From positions 385,001 through 449,000 of the forward strand of contig NC_090169.1 in NCBI RefSeq assembly GCF_017916325.1: 64,000 bases of DNA, in the 5' to 3' direction. The notes beneath the pieces are model-generated. The model saw only the letters and a list, made by a program, of their open reading frames with translations. It did not search any database and had not been told where the DNA came from. Numbering within the stretch: the first letter of the stretch is position 1; the number at the start of each line of letters is the position of its first letter. This document shows, in pieces, positions 33,278-43,149 of this stretch. The DNA is from Leishmania martiniquensis (taxonomy: Eukaryota; Euglenozoa; Kinetoplastea; Trypanosomatida; Trypanosomatidae). The position numbers and the translations under genes were made by a program.

Positions 33278-35560
33278 ATGAACGACTATGCAGCATGGCG
33301 GTCTCGTGTGATGCACGGCACGCGCGGCTCCCCGCCACCATTACCCCGTGATTCCAACCCCACCTTCTCAGTGGGAGCGACTGCTCCTCCCGCTCCACAT
33401 CCTCCGCAGCCGCCGCTGCCGTCCACCGCCTACCCCTCCACTTACGTTTCAGGCCCTTCTGCGGCCACGCCGCCGCCTCCCTTGGCATCGCTGGCAATGG
33501 GGGAGAATTTTGGCATGACGTCCTCTAAGCTGGTTGGGCATGTGACCGACGACCCGACAGCCACCGTGGCGCGGCTTCAAGCGGTGCTGCGGGACATCTG
33601 CGCGACGGAGCGACGGCAGGAGAAGACGTGGCTGAACGTGCAACCCTGCGTCCTGCACGCGGTGAAGCTGCTCGTCGCCACCGCGCAAACGCATGCTATG
33701 CGAGCCCAACAGATGGAGGATGCGCTGCAGCAGCTGCAGCAGTACACCTCTGTGCTCGTGCGGGATCGTGAGGTCAAGGAGGAGCGCTATCGCTTGGATG
33801 CTGCTGCGCACCGTGAGGAGGCAGACGAGCTATGGAAGCGTCTGATCCGTCTCGAGGCCGAACAACAGGCCCCGTCACAACAGTCAGATCAACGAACACC
33901 AGAGGCGGCCAAGGAAAGGCTCGAGGAGATCGTGGAAGCTCGAATAGCCCCGCTTCGACAGGAGCTACTTGACCTTCGGCAGCGACTCAAAGCGGTGGAA
34001 CTGCCGCACCCTCATACCCCCCTTCACCATCGCCGCGTGCGCTCACGCAGCGCCATCTCTGTCTCTTCCACGCTACCGGCGAGAGGCAACGATGACCTCG
34101 GCGGCTGTGGCGCGATCGCTTCACAGGGCCGCCACCGCTCCGCTGCCTCATCTTCCAGCTCCACCTCGCCGTCGTTTACGTCTTCGCCGACACCTTCGCT
34201 CGTCCGGCACGGGGAGTGCCCTCGCCGAGGCGGAGGCGCCACGACAGGCGTCCCTGCGCTTACTCCACACTCCAGCCCGCGCGCGCTGGCGCCGGCGGCT
34301 GCCGCCGCTTCTCCCGGAACGCAAAAAGTGAAGCGCGAGGTGCAGCGGCTGCGGCGACAGTGGCGACATTTTCTGGCGTCTCTGCCCGACGTAGTGACCC
34401 AGTGCAAGGATTCGTCCGATGGCGGCGAAGAAGGCTGCAGCTGCCATAGTACGAACCTGTCCCCCAGTCGTCGGTGGCCACGAGCGTCCTCGAAAGGCGT
34501 CCGCCGCAACTCGCCGGAGAGGATCAGCGGTGTGACGAGGGCGAGGGTGGAGGGCGCGGAGAGCGCTTATGAAAACGCCCCGCGGCCGCTTTGCCTGCCT
34601 GCTTGCCCTTCATCTTGTGCACTGAAGGACGCGCGCGCCGCGGCGTGCTGTTTCGCGCTGCCGGCCTCCGGCCGCCGCGTCCGCTGGTACTGGACGGGGG
34701 ATGCACAAAGTCACTTTTCCACTGCCATCCGCCGCGCTGATAACGGCTTCGCCGCCTCGCCATTGCCCCACGCACGACCGCGGCCGGCTCTAAGCGGGGT
34801 AAGTCCCGCGCTTCCGTGGACGGAGTGCCATGCCTTTGACGGCCGCACCGACTGTTGGTACAATTTGGGGACGTGGGCGACTTACCGGCGCCACCTACAC
34901 CAGGTGGAGCAGGCCTTGGAAGAGGCTGCCAGCGGCAAGAGCGATGACGCTCGGCTTGGGTGGATGGCATGGGCGTCGTCTCTCATTAGCTGGCCTGAAG
35001 CATCAGCGATGCTCGTGGAGAGGGCTGGCATTTATGCAGTCCGCGTGTGCCTCGTGCGTCACTGCGCATCAGCAAGCCTGTGCAGCGGCGCAGGGCGCGC
35101 AGAGGCTGGCAGCCGTGACGACTGCTGCGGTGGTGCGCTGACGCTGTGGTTGAACGGTGCTGCCGTGGCTGGCGTGCGGGAGGTGGCCACACACACACTT
35201 CTCTACGCTCGCAGTGCCGCATCGTCTGCCGAGGCTGCGGTGCCGTGGAGGACCACGCAAGGCAATTGGCGCCACGCCTGCGCTTCCGCAGGTGAGCGGC
35301 TCTCTGCGTTTGATGGCAGTGCGTATTCGCCCGCGCTGGCGTCCCCTGGCGGGTCACCCGTGCGGCGCCGTGCCCACAGTGACATTTCGGATGCGACACT
35401 GCGCCAGCGACCCTGCTGCGAGCCAGCGCAGTTGCACACCAACACCCTCACGGCCTGCCTCTTCCTGCCGGCTGGCGCAACGCTTCAGGTGCGTTGTCGG
35501 GGGCTTCACGATACCAAGATGGTACATGAGGCCTTCTGCGAGCTGGAGCACATCGTGTGA
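33278..35560 (+). CDS. Coiled-coil protein with a possible C1q/TNF-like C-terminal domain
   Basis: 760 residues; no named family recognised. Residues 1-75 are Pro/Ser-rich. About 95-245 is predominantly helical, with heptad-like stretches (MEDALQQLQQY, EEADELWKRLIRLEAEQQ, PLRQELLDLRQRLKAVEL). A Ser/Arg-rich spacer runs to about 460. The C-terminal part (about 467-760) has alternating strands: GIYAVRVCLVRH, ALTLWLNGAAVAG, and TACLFLPAGATLQVRCRG before a final EAFCELEHIV. That order (GIY-x-V, a strand with N-G, then a strand with AGATLQV and a terminal strand) recalls C1q/TNF jelly-roll domains. The fold proposal is inference from pattern. A cytoskeletal or flagellar scaffold role is possible but not shown. 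An internal ATG (residue 73) is an alternative start. Confidence 0.75.
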   Translation: MNDYAAWRSRVMHGTRGSPPPLPRDSNPTFSVGATAPPAPHPPQPPLPSTAYPSTYVSGPSAATPPPPLASLAMGENFGMTSSKLVGHVTDDPTATVARLQAVLRDICATERRQEKTWLNVQPCVLHAVKLLVATAQTHAMRAQQMEDALQQLQQYTSVLVRDREVKEERYRLDAAAHREEADELWKRLIRLEAEQQAPSQQSDQRTPEAAKERLEEIVEARIAPLRQELLDLRQRLKAVELPHPHTPLHHRRVRSRSAISVSSTLPARGNDDLGGCGAIASQGRHRSAASSSSSTSPSFTSSPTPSLVRHGECPRRGGGATTGVPALTPHSSPRALAPAAAAASPGTQKVKREVQRLRRQWRHFLASLPDVVTQCKDSSDGGEEGCSCHSTNLSPSRRWPRASSKGVRRNSPERISGVTRARVEGAESAYENAPRPLCLPACPSSCALKDARAAACCFALPASGRRVRWYWTGDAQSHFSTAIRRADNGFAASPLPHARPRPALSGVSPALPWTECHAFDGRTDCWYNLGTWATYRRHLHQVEQALEEAASGKSDDARLGWMAWASSLISWPEASAMLVERAGIYAVRVCLVRHCASASLCSGAGRAEAGSRDDCCGGALTLWLNGAAVAGVREVATHTLLYARSAASSAEAAVPWRTTQGNWRHACASAGERLSAFDGSAYSPALASPGGSPVRRRAHSDISDATLRQRPCCEPAQLHTNTLTACLFLPAGATLQVRCRGLHDTKMVHEAFCELEHIV

Positions 35561-36669
35561 TCTGGCTGTGCACGCACAGACATGCGCGCACTGTGAGGCG
35601 TGTTGCGGATCCATCGTTGCCCCCCCACCTCCCCGCAGCACACCTTTCTGCCTACAGCAGCGTGTGTGCGCGTGACGCTTTTGTGCGTGCATTTCCACCC
35701 AAGTGCATCGCAGACAGGAGCATTGGCTGAAGGCGGAAGGAGGGAGGATGGTGAAGGGACTGGAGACGCTCGCGATGCGCGGGCAGGCGCACCACTACAG
35801 CAGTCATAGACACGGAAAGAAAAAGAAATTCCACCCATACGCGTGTGCGGCAACGACAGTTGCAGAAGTTGTCGCCCCCCCGGAAGGGTGTCGTTTGCAC
35901 GTTGGGTGGCCGCGCCGACGGCACGTCGCGCTCGATGAGAAGAACACGACGGAGCGGCTGCACCGTATGCCGTGTGCGCCTTCCCCGCCGTTGGTTTCCA
36001 GTCTCGTGGGGCGATGTGAGCTCTTTTCTCCTCGGCTTCTCGCACCTGCATCACTGTCGGCGCAACCGAAGGGGAGCACTATGGAGCAATTCTTCATAAT
36101 CCCCACCCTCTATCCACCCCTAATCCTCCTGCACTACCCCTCCCCTCCTTCCACTTTTTCGTCGCACTCACCTCCGTGCTGGTGTGCCTCCTCGTCCTCC
36201 CACTCGTCCGTCTCTCGTCACCTCCCCTCCCCCTCTCTGCGTGCCTGACACCCCTGGGCGCCATGCTCATCGGCTGGGTCACGGCTCGTGTTGAGAGTGA
36301 TAGCGATACGAGTGTGCTCGTATGCGGAGTGGATCGCTTGCCTCTCGCCGGCTCTCTGCTTTCGGAAGCGCGCCTGTTGCCATTTTTTTTTTGCCGCTCA
36401 CCACACACCACACGCGGGCGTCTCGCTTTCTCTCTCTCTCTCCCTTCACGGCGGCCGCGTAGGAGAAGGGATTGCGGGTGTCTAACGCTCCTTCATCGCC
36501 TTGCATCCCGTCCACGAAGCGACGGTGAGGGGTGCCCGTGCGTAGGCTCAGAGAGAGAGAGGCATAGTCGTCAGCGGGATACCATCGCTCGCGAAACGAG
36601 AAGAGAAGAGGCACTGAAATTCGCCGAGAGCACACCTGCCCACACCCGAAGGGGAACGAGCGAAGAAAA
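35561..36669. other. Intergenic region, coiled-coil protein to small-Tim-like gene
   Basis: Noncoding. A CT-rich block at 36423-36449 leads to an AG at 36461-36462 that could be the next gene's acceptor. Confidence 0.55.
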
Positions 36670-36993
36670 ATGGGCCAATCGAACGGCGCAGCACTCGCCA
36701 AAGACACCGTTTCGGCCGAGCAGTTCCTCAAGTACCAGGAAGCGCGCCACCGCATGGTGCACCGCGCCTTTATGAAGTGCATCGCGCCCTCCTCGAAGGG
36801 CAAGGATGACGGCTACGACCTGACGCCAGAGGAGCGCATGTGCGTGGAGGAGTTCGCCATCCTCTACGCGGGCTTTGCCAAGAAAGAATTCTTACACTTT
36901 AGTAGCCTCTATGAACAGTACCAGCGCGACCAGCTTGAGAAGATGCGGTTGGAAATGATGCAGCAGCAGGCTCGTAAAGACATTCAGCATTAA
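36670..36993 (+). CDS. Small helical protein, possible divergent small Tim
   Basis: 107 residues, probably all helical: VSAEQFLKYQEARHRMVHRAFMKCI, a Lys/Asp-rich loop, then LTPEERMCVEEFAILYAGFAKKEF and a charged C-terminal helix. The helix-C-loop-(L-x-P-E-E)-x2-C-helix order resembles the small Tim chaperones of the mitochondrial intermembrane space. However, each CX3C motif keeps only its inner Cys (one in MKCI, one in RMCVEEF); the outer ones are Ala and Phe. Trypanosome small Tims are known to be divergent. The start MGQSNG also fits a loose N-myristoylation pattern, an alternative fate. Coding is supported by length, composition and a clean start; function is uncertain. Confidence 0.72.
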   Translation: MGQSNGAALAKDTVSAEQFLKYQEARHRMVHRAFMKCIAPSSKGKDDGYDLTPEERMCVEEFAILYAGFAKKEFLHFSSLYEQYQRDQLEKMRLEMMQQQARKDIQH

Positions 36994-38163
36994 GGTGTGC
37001 GGCAGTGAAGGGCACGGATAAGAAGCAGGGGCGGCGAGCGTGCAAGGGCTCACTCTTCTCCTGTCATTCACTCTCATGGGCTGGCGGATGCGTGCCTCTA
37101 TGTATGGGCGCGCCATCTCTAATGTGCGTCATTGCTCCAGCAGCTGATTGATGGGTATAGGGAGACTGCCTCCTCTCTCGCTGAGGACCTCGCATGGACG
37201 GGTGCAGACACGCTGTGTACTGGATGGTGGCATGACATCTTCCCCCCCTCCCCTTCCTCTCTTCCTAAGCGGCACATTTCCCTCTGCCAGCTTTCGTGGC
37301 ATATTTCACTTGAGAGTGTGTGTGTGTGTGGGGTCGGACCTGCCGTGCTTCACATCACGATTGCGCGGTACTATCGCTGTGCCTCGAGCATTGCGTGCTC
37401 CTTTCTCATGGCGCGCTTGACCTGGAATGACGAAGAAGGGGTCGGTATAGTCGCCATCTCCTCCCCCCTCATCCTCCAAACAGGGGAGGGAAGGAAGCGA
37501 GAAAAAAGGGGGAGGAGAGAGGAGGTGGGGGTGAGGAAAGCCACGTAAAGAGGCGCCGTCGCTGGGACAGGTGAAGTATACCTACACGGTAAGTGTGCCT
37601 ATGTGTACGTGTTAGCGGAGGGCCGTCTCGAGCCACGCATCCCCCGCACATCTGCGGAGGGGTTCCTGCGTGCGTTGCGTCTGATAGGGCGTATTTTTTT
37701 TTGTTTGCCCATTCACGTACGCTGAAAGGTGGCGTGTGTCCCCTGCTGTTGGGGCGTACACGTCCACGCCTTCTCTGCATCGCGGAAACAGCCAGACAGG
37801 AGGGCAGAAAGGAGGAGGAGGAGCATTCTGCCTTGGCGCAGGGAATGGACGGTGCCCCTCTGGCCAAACAAAGAGACTTCGACTCAGAGGGACGTGTATG
37901 CGCAGCCGCACGTGTGCCGCCTCGCGCTGATCCAACTTGACGCCCGTTCTATGCGCCATACCTGATGCGCCTCTTCTTCGCTTTCGCTCTCGTCTCTCCG
38001 CTGCGAACGCGCGCTGCGGCGAGGAGAAGGCGAAGCGATGATGCCCTCAGCTCTCGTGCTGCAGCGGAAAGCGCGTTACTTATCCACCTGCTAGTGCGCA
38101 TTCACGAAGCGCGCCCATCACGCATCGTGTCGACGCCGCTGGAAGGTGTCTTTCTGCTGCGCG

Positions 38164-38194
<31 letters not shown>

Positions 38195-38965
38195 TCGCCC
38201 TCGCGCATCGCAGCGAGGCTGTCCCACTTCCATCGGCAGGCCCCACCGCGCATGAACCCATTCCCTGTCTTCGACGCATTACGACTTTGGCCTGCGGGCT
38301 GGCGTCGCCCACCCGCGTCATCAAGCGTGCTCTCACCTCTCTACTACGAGCACGTTCTTCGCCGCCTCTCCCCACCTCAAACCTCAACGCAGCACGAGCC
38401 AATACGCTCCCCCTTTTTCTCCTCAACACTTGCGTGCAGGTCTCAAGATCGAACCCTCCTCCTGCGCAATCACCCATCCACACACACACAAAACAAGGAG
38501 CGCGCGGCTGCCTGCATCACATCACTTTGAGGTCTTTCGTCACACTTTTTTGCCTCATACATAGATACATTAAGATATACGCATACTGAACCACTCACAC
38601 GCGTGACTCTCCCTCCCGCCCACTGCGGAGTGAAGAGAACACATCTTGGCGAACCGGACCTCTGACTTTTTCCCTTTCCTTTTTTTTTGCCTGTCAGTGT
38701 GTGTGCCCGCAACTCACAGATCGGCATATACGTTCGCGCTCGGCGCGTCCATCGCTCACACTACTGGGGCGCCTCCTCTTCTTACCCTATTGCGTCTCTG
38801 TCTCTAACCTACGTGTACAAACACACACACACACACGCACATACTGCAGATGCGCGTTGGGAGGAGGAGGGAGACGTGTTCATTCGAAGAGTCCTCGAGG
38901 CAAACGGGAGCAGCTCAAGTGCGCGACCAACGAGAAGAAAGAGTGCCCTTTTCGACTAGAGCAGA
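36994..38965. other. Intergenic region before the WEE1-like kinase
   Basis: About 2 kb, no supported gene. It holds an (AT)14 run, CA runs near 38478-38491 and 38820-38838, and CT-rich tracts near 38770-38812 followed by AG at 38848-38849, a likely acceptor for the kinase mRNA. Confidence 0.55.
38167..38194. repeat. (AT)14 microsatellite
   Basis: Fourteen perfect AT units in the intergenic region; likely length-variable between strains. Confidence 0.95.
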
Positions 38966-41900
38966 TTGTACACATACATGCGAGCAACGATAGACGACGA
39001 GAACTCCTCCGTGGCAGTGACGCTTCTGCCGTTGGCACAGGTGGGCCCTTTGACCGCCTCTCAGCCCCTCTCGTGCAACGGCGCCATTCGTACCACCACG
39101 GTGAATGCTGGCGTCACTGATGCACCAGGCCGCGATGCAGGCAGCTCTGACAGCGGCAGCGCACCAGCTCCAACGATCACGGTGGCGACAACCAACGGAG
39201 TCTTCTACCCATCCCCGAAGCTGCCTACGCCGCCACCACTGCATCGGCACTCGTCATCCCCGGCGCCGGAACAGCGGCCGCAACGTGAGAATCCGCGGGC
39301 GCTTGCTACTGCACATGATTCTCCTGCATCCTGCGAGTCCGACAGCAACGAGGAGCCTCTCTTCCAGCACCCGCCACCTGCGACGGCGATCGCACCCTCT
39401 CTGCCGTATACATCATCACTTCCGCTGCCGCCGCCTGCATCACCGCAAGCGCCGCAGCCGGGGGGCTTGTGGGGCTCTGAGAACCTGGCGAGACCGTCCG
39501 CTGGCCTCCAAGGCGGTAGCACCGCCCCGTGTGCTTCCCTTTCCCCCCCATCACACACTCCTGCCGTGGCAGCCACGGGGAACGCAGCCACTTCGGAGGG
39601 GCAGAGCCTCGTTGCTGCGCGCCAAACCTCGAAAGGCTGCGTGGTGGCGCCTACCAAGGCGCACGCTCCTGCGTCCACAGCGCGCTCGAACAGAGGCTAC
39701 TTGGACAGTCGCAGCGACTCCACAGCAACGATAACAGCTGGAAATCTGGGCAGTAGCGGCCGAATGCTGCAAAGGCCTCTGTTCCTGACGGGGCCCAACA
39801 GCGCTGCAGTGCCTTTGGTGTCGCCAGTGCTGAGTGGGCCGAAGGGCCGGTGGGTAAGGCCGTCGGGCGAGGAGAGTGGTGGCAGCTTTGCAGCCTCTGT
39901 GACACCCGCCAACTTGGGGGACACCGTACTCGTCGCTGAGCCGCCAACGCCGGCGAAACAGCGTCGCACCATCCACACAGGAGCGGGCAGCAGGAGAACT
40001 CTGCCTAGTGCAGGCATCGGCGCCGGTCCTCGAGTGCCCTCTTTCGCTACCATCAGCACTGGACCCTGTGTCTCGGCTGCTGCTACCACGTCCGCCGTCA
40101 CTGCCGCTGCCGGAGGTGCGTCACCAAAGCCGTCTCTGCGCGTTGCTGCACCGCTTCGAGGACTCGGCTACAGCTCGGCGGAGAACATTGCGTCAACGCC
40201 TGCCTCCGTCACCACCAGCTCTGGTGCGGGTACCGCCCCTCCTCCGCCGCCCTTCAAATTTTATCGCCGCGAGGGCAGCCGAAAGCGGTCTTCGGACGTT
40301 CTGTCGCAATTCAGTGCGCTGGATCTCGACGAGACACCAGCAACGCCGTTCGCACAGACGGGCACCGGCCGCTTCACCAGCATCACCCACACCGGCAGCG
40401 TGCCCAACGCCTTCCCATCTCAGCCGTCGCCATCGACGACTGTCTACCGAGGAGCCGGCGGCGGCAGCAACGCTATCGGCGCCGTCTCCCCGCTTATTAT
40501 AGACTACGCCACGCCTGTAGCTCTGTCTCAGCAGATCGGCGGTTCGAATACCTTCTCGCAAATGTTGCTGCATCCGTCGCAGGACGTACTGGACATGTCG
40601 CAGGCTGACACGGAGTGCTCCAACTTCTTGGCGCGGCGAATCCTAAACGAGTACAACGAGGTGCGACTGCTGGGCAGCGGCTCCTTCGGCACCGTGTCCC
40701 TGTTCAAAGAGATCAGCTCAGGCGAGTACGTTGCCGTGAAGATGTCGCCGCCGTTGCGGGCACCGGAGATGGAGCGGCGCTATCGTCGCGAGCGGTCTGT
40801 GATGGGCATGGTGCGGGGGCTACCGCACATTGTGCAGCTCTCTGCCGCCTGGGAAGAGGGTCGGGTGCCGCGCATGTACCTGCAACTGGAGTACTGCCCC
40901 GGCGGCTCCGTCGCGTCCGTGGCGAAGGAGAAGCAAAGCCGGAACGAGCCCTGGCCCGAGGCGGAAGTGAAGGTATTTCTGGCACACATGAGCATCGCAC
41001 TCGACGCGCTGCACCGCACCAACATCGCGCACGTCGACTTCAAGCCGGATAACGTCCTCATAGACAAGGATGGCGCGTATAAGCTGTCTGACTTTGGCTG
41101 CAGCGTATGGCTAGATGAGAGAGGCCGGCCGAGGTCCGAGACGCGGAACGGGTACGGCGCCCTGGCACGAGGCCAGCGACCTGGCATGGTCGGAGGCGCC
41201 GTGTACGCGAACCTGAACGGCAGTCCTGTCGCTTCCACAGGCGCTGCCGCCGACGGGCCGGGGCCCGCCCTGGTCTTCGACAACTGGCACGAAGGCAACG
41301 AGCTTAGCATAGCGAGCGTCGACGAGGGCGACTGTCGGTACCTGTGCGCCGACATGCTGAATGAAAAGAAGCACTTCAAGGCTGGGGACATGTTCTCGCT
41401 GGGGATGTCGCTCTTCGAGCTCATGTCGGGCCAGCCGCTCCCCCGCAACGGCGATCAGTTCCTAGCGCTCCGCCGCCGCGTGCCGGTAGAGATGCTGCGC
41501 CGCCGCGGGTATTCGGTCGACTTAGTGGAGCTTGTCGTGGCGCTGCTGCGCAGCGATCCCCCGCAGCGACCTACTGCACGGCAGGTACTACAGTACCTGC
41601 GGCCCTCTTCCGAGGAGCTTAAGCTGCTATCGAGCGCTGCGGCGATGCGGCGGTGGACGGAGAGCGCTGAAGGCTTTCAGCGACTTCAGGAGGAGGAGCA
41701 GCAGCAGCAGCAGCCATGGGGAAAGGATGGTGTCGCAACAGCCACGGTGGACGCACTGCGGTGCGTGAGTGCGCTCATGGAGGCATCAATGTGGCTCCTC
41801 ACGACAACGCAGCAGGACGTGCACCGACTCGCTACCCGAGGAAACGTCTGCAAAGACGAAGAGCAGTACGAGCGGCACCGTCAGCAACCTCCGCAGCTGC

Positions 41901-42034
41901 AGCGTCTGAAACATCCTCAGCAGCAGCAAGAGGAGCGATTGCTGCAGCCCCCGCGCGAGCGACGATCTGAAGAATTGCCCGTGTCTCCGACTCAGCGTGA
42001 TGAGGCGTGCACACCAACGACTCTGAACTACTAG
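38966..42034 (+). CDS. WEE1: WEE1-family protein kinase
   Basis: 1022 residues. A long Ser/Pro/Ala/Thr-rich N-terminal region (about 1-555) precedes the kinase domain (about 560-880): GSGSFG at 570-575, K592 in VAVKM, catalytic D691 in HVDFKPDN, and D709 in SDFGCS. EGDCRYL, then FSLGMSLFEL and LPRNGDQF, are close to the WEE1 hallmark LPRNGDQ, so I assign it to WEE1/MYT1 and specifically WEE1-like. WEE1 kinases inhibit mitotic CDKs by phosphorylating the glycine-loop Tyr. The segment between DFG and EGDCRYL is about 90 residues long, much more than usual, and Gly/Arg/Ala-rich. The C-terminal ~135 residues are Gln/Arg-rich. A second ATG at 38978 is an alternative start. Confidence 0.92.
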   Translation: MYTYMRATIDDENSSVAVTLLPLAQVGPLTASQPLSCNGAIRTTTVNAGVTDAPGRDAGSSDSGSAPAPTITVATTNGVFYPSPKLPTPPPLHRHSSSPAPEQRPQRENPRALATAHDSPASCESDSNEEPLFQHPPPATAIAPSLPYTSSLPLPPPASPQAPQPGGLWGSENLARPSAGLQGGSTAPCASLSPPSHTPAVAATGNAATSEGQSLVAARQTSKGCVVAPTKAHAPASTARSNRGYLDSRSDSTATITAGNLGSSGRMLQRPLFLTGPNSAAVPLVSPVLSGPKGRWVRPSGEESGGSFAASVTPANLGDTVLVAEPPTPAKQRRTIHTGAGSRRTLPSAGIGAGPRVPSFATISTGPCVSAAATTSAVTAAAGGASPKPSLRVAAPLRGLGYSSAENIASTPASVTTSSGAGTAPPPPPFKFYRREGSRKRSSDVLSQFSALDLDETPATPFAQTGTGRFTSITHTGSVPNAFPSQPSPSTTVYRGAGGGSNAIGAVSPLIIDYATPVALSQQIGGSNTFSQMLLHPSQDVLDMSQADTECSNFLARRILNEYNEVRLLGSGSFGTVSLFKEISSGEYVAVKMSPPLRAPEMERRYRRERSVMGMVRGLPHIVQLSAAWEEGRVPRMYLQLEYCPGGSVASVAKEKQSRNEPWPEAEVKVFLAHMSIALDALHRTNIAHVDFKPDNVLIDKDGAYKLSDFGCSVWLDERGRPRSETRNGYGALARGQRPGMVGGAVYANLNGSPVASTGAAADGPGPALVFDNWHEGNELSIASVDEGDCRYLCADMLNEKKHFKAGDMFSLGMSLFELMSGQPLPRNGDQFLALRRRVPVEMLRRRGYSVDLVELVVALLRSDPPQRPTARQVLQYLRPSSEELKLLSSAAAMRRWTESAEGFQRLQEEEQQQQQPWGKDGVATATVDALRCVSALMEASMWLLTTTQQDVHRLATRGNVCKDEEQYERHRQQPPQLQRLKHPQQQQEERLLQPPRERRSEELPVSPTQRDEACTPTTLNY

Positions 42035-42714
42035 CGCCCTTGCTCTTGCCATTTCTGTGCACCGCGATGTCCGGACCTGGGCATGCACCTCTGCGTGTCT
42101 GGGTGCTCCTGTGCAGCTCGCTCTCGCCGCAGTCTCTCTGCGTATGCGCTTCCTGCTCCCCAGGGGGGCATCCACTCTGTTGTGAGTGAGCTGTCCAATG
42201 GTGCCTTCCAAACGCATCTGCGACTCACTCTTGTACACCTTCATCCCTTTCCTCGCTGGGTGCTCCCTCTGCTCTGCCCGTCTGCACCACTGCTCATCAA
42301 TGCTTCTGCCTTCTTCTTTCTGCTTGTGCGTCGGCAGCGGAGTGCAAGCAGGTGCGGGTGGGAACGGCTCCTCTGCTGTGGTATGGCGCTGCCGTATTTC
42401 CTCTTCGCACGCGCCCTCTCGCATGCTCTCCTTCCCTTTTGCGTCCTCATCTCTTCATGAAGGTGATGGTGGTGGAAGGGGGTGGGGCGGGGGAGAGGCT
42501 GAGGGTGAGACGAGGGCGCGAGCGGAGAGGTGCGCACTCTAAGACACGTTTACGTTTGCCTTATACGTATGCCGTTTTCGGTTTCTGAACCGCCTTTTCT
42601 GTCCTCCGCTTCATAGATGGTCGCCCGGCGCACAGAAGTAAATTCTTTTCGCCCCATCCCTCTGTGCCGCTAAAAGTGCCCGACATTTCCTCTTGCTCTG
42701 CCACCGGTATCCCC
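42035..42714. other. 3' UTR of the WEE1-like gene
   Basis: Noncoding; CT-rich with a G-rich patch near 42470-42510. It leads into a SIDER2-like element. Confidence 0.5.
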
Positions 42715-43149
42715 ATGTGACGAGGAGCACCCTATGGGTGGTGCCAACGCCCACGGGGCCCCCACCTGGTGCGTGTGTGTGTCTGTGTGTATGTGTGCGT
42801 GGAGGGAGAGAGAGCCGCTCAAGCCGTCCACCCCTGCACCCCTGCGAAAGGAGGAGCCGCCTCTGGTGCTGGCAGGGCGAAGCGCCCACGGCGTTTTTTT
42901 TCTGGGGTGGGTGGGTGGGTGGAGCTGGGGGAGGTCAGGGCGGTGCATCGCTGCTGATGCTGTCGGGCAGGGCGTGGGTGGTGTGGCGCCGGAGCGACCT
43001 GCGACCGTGCCGGCATGGCGGGCAGAGTGTCGGCGTGACTCAAGCGTCTCTCACGCGGCCTTGGCTGCCTGTTGGTGTGTGTGCTGCGCGTGTGTGTGTG
43101 CGGGGCGGAGAGTGGAGGCGGACGTCTCCCCCGTGTGAGACGGAGCGGA
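42715..43149 (+). mobile_element. SIDER2-like degenerate retroposon, longer form
   Basis: Shares GGAGGGAGAG, CTGCGAAAGGAGGAGCC, GGTGCTGGCAGGGCGAAGCGCC and GTGTCGGCGTGACTC with the other copies. Its 5' end is different and longer (GACGAGGAGCACCCTATGGG). Between AAGCGCC and GCCGGCATG it has about 100 bp (roughly 42889-43009) that the copies at 1 kb, 26 kb and 28.6 kb lack. It lies in the probable 3' UTR of the WEE1-like gene. Confidence 0.7.

Noticed and set aside
37132..37548. 138-aa + strand frame before the WEE1-like gene
   Set aside because: Crosses microsatellite and purine-rich noncoding DNA; no domain seen.
40541..40555. GGTTCGAATACC, resembling a tRNA B box
   Set aside because: Imperfect, no A box or cloverleaf found around it, and it lies within the kinase coding sequence.
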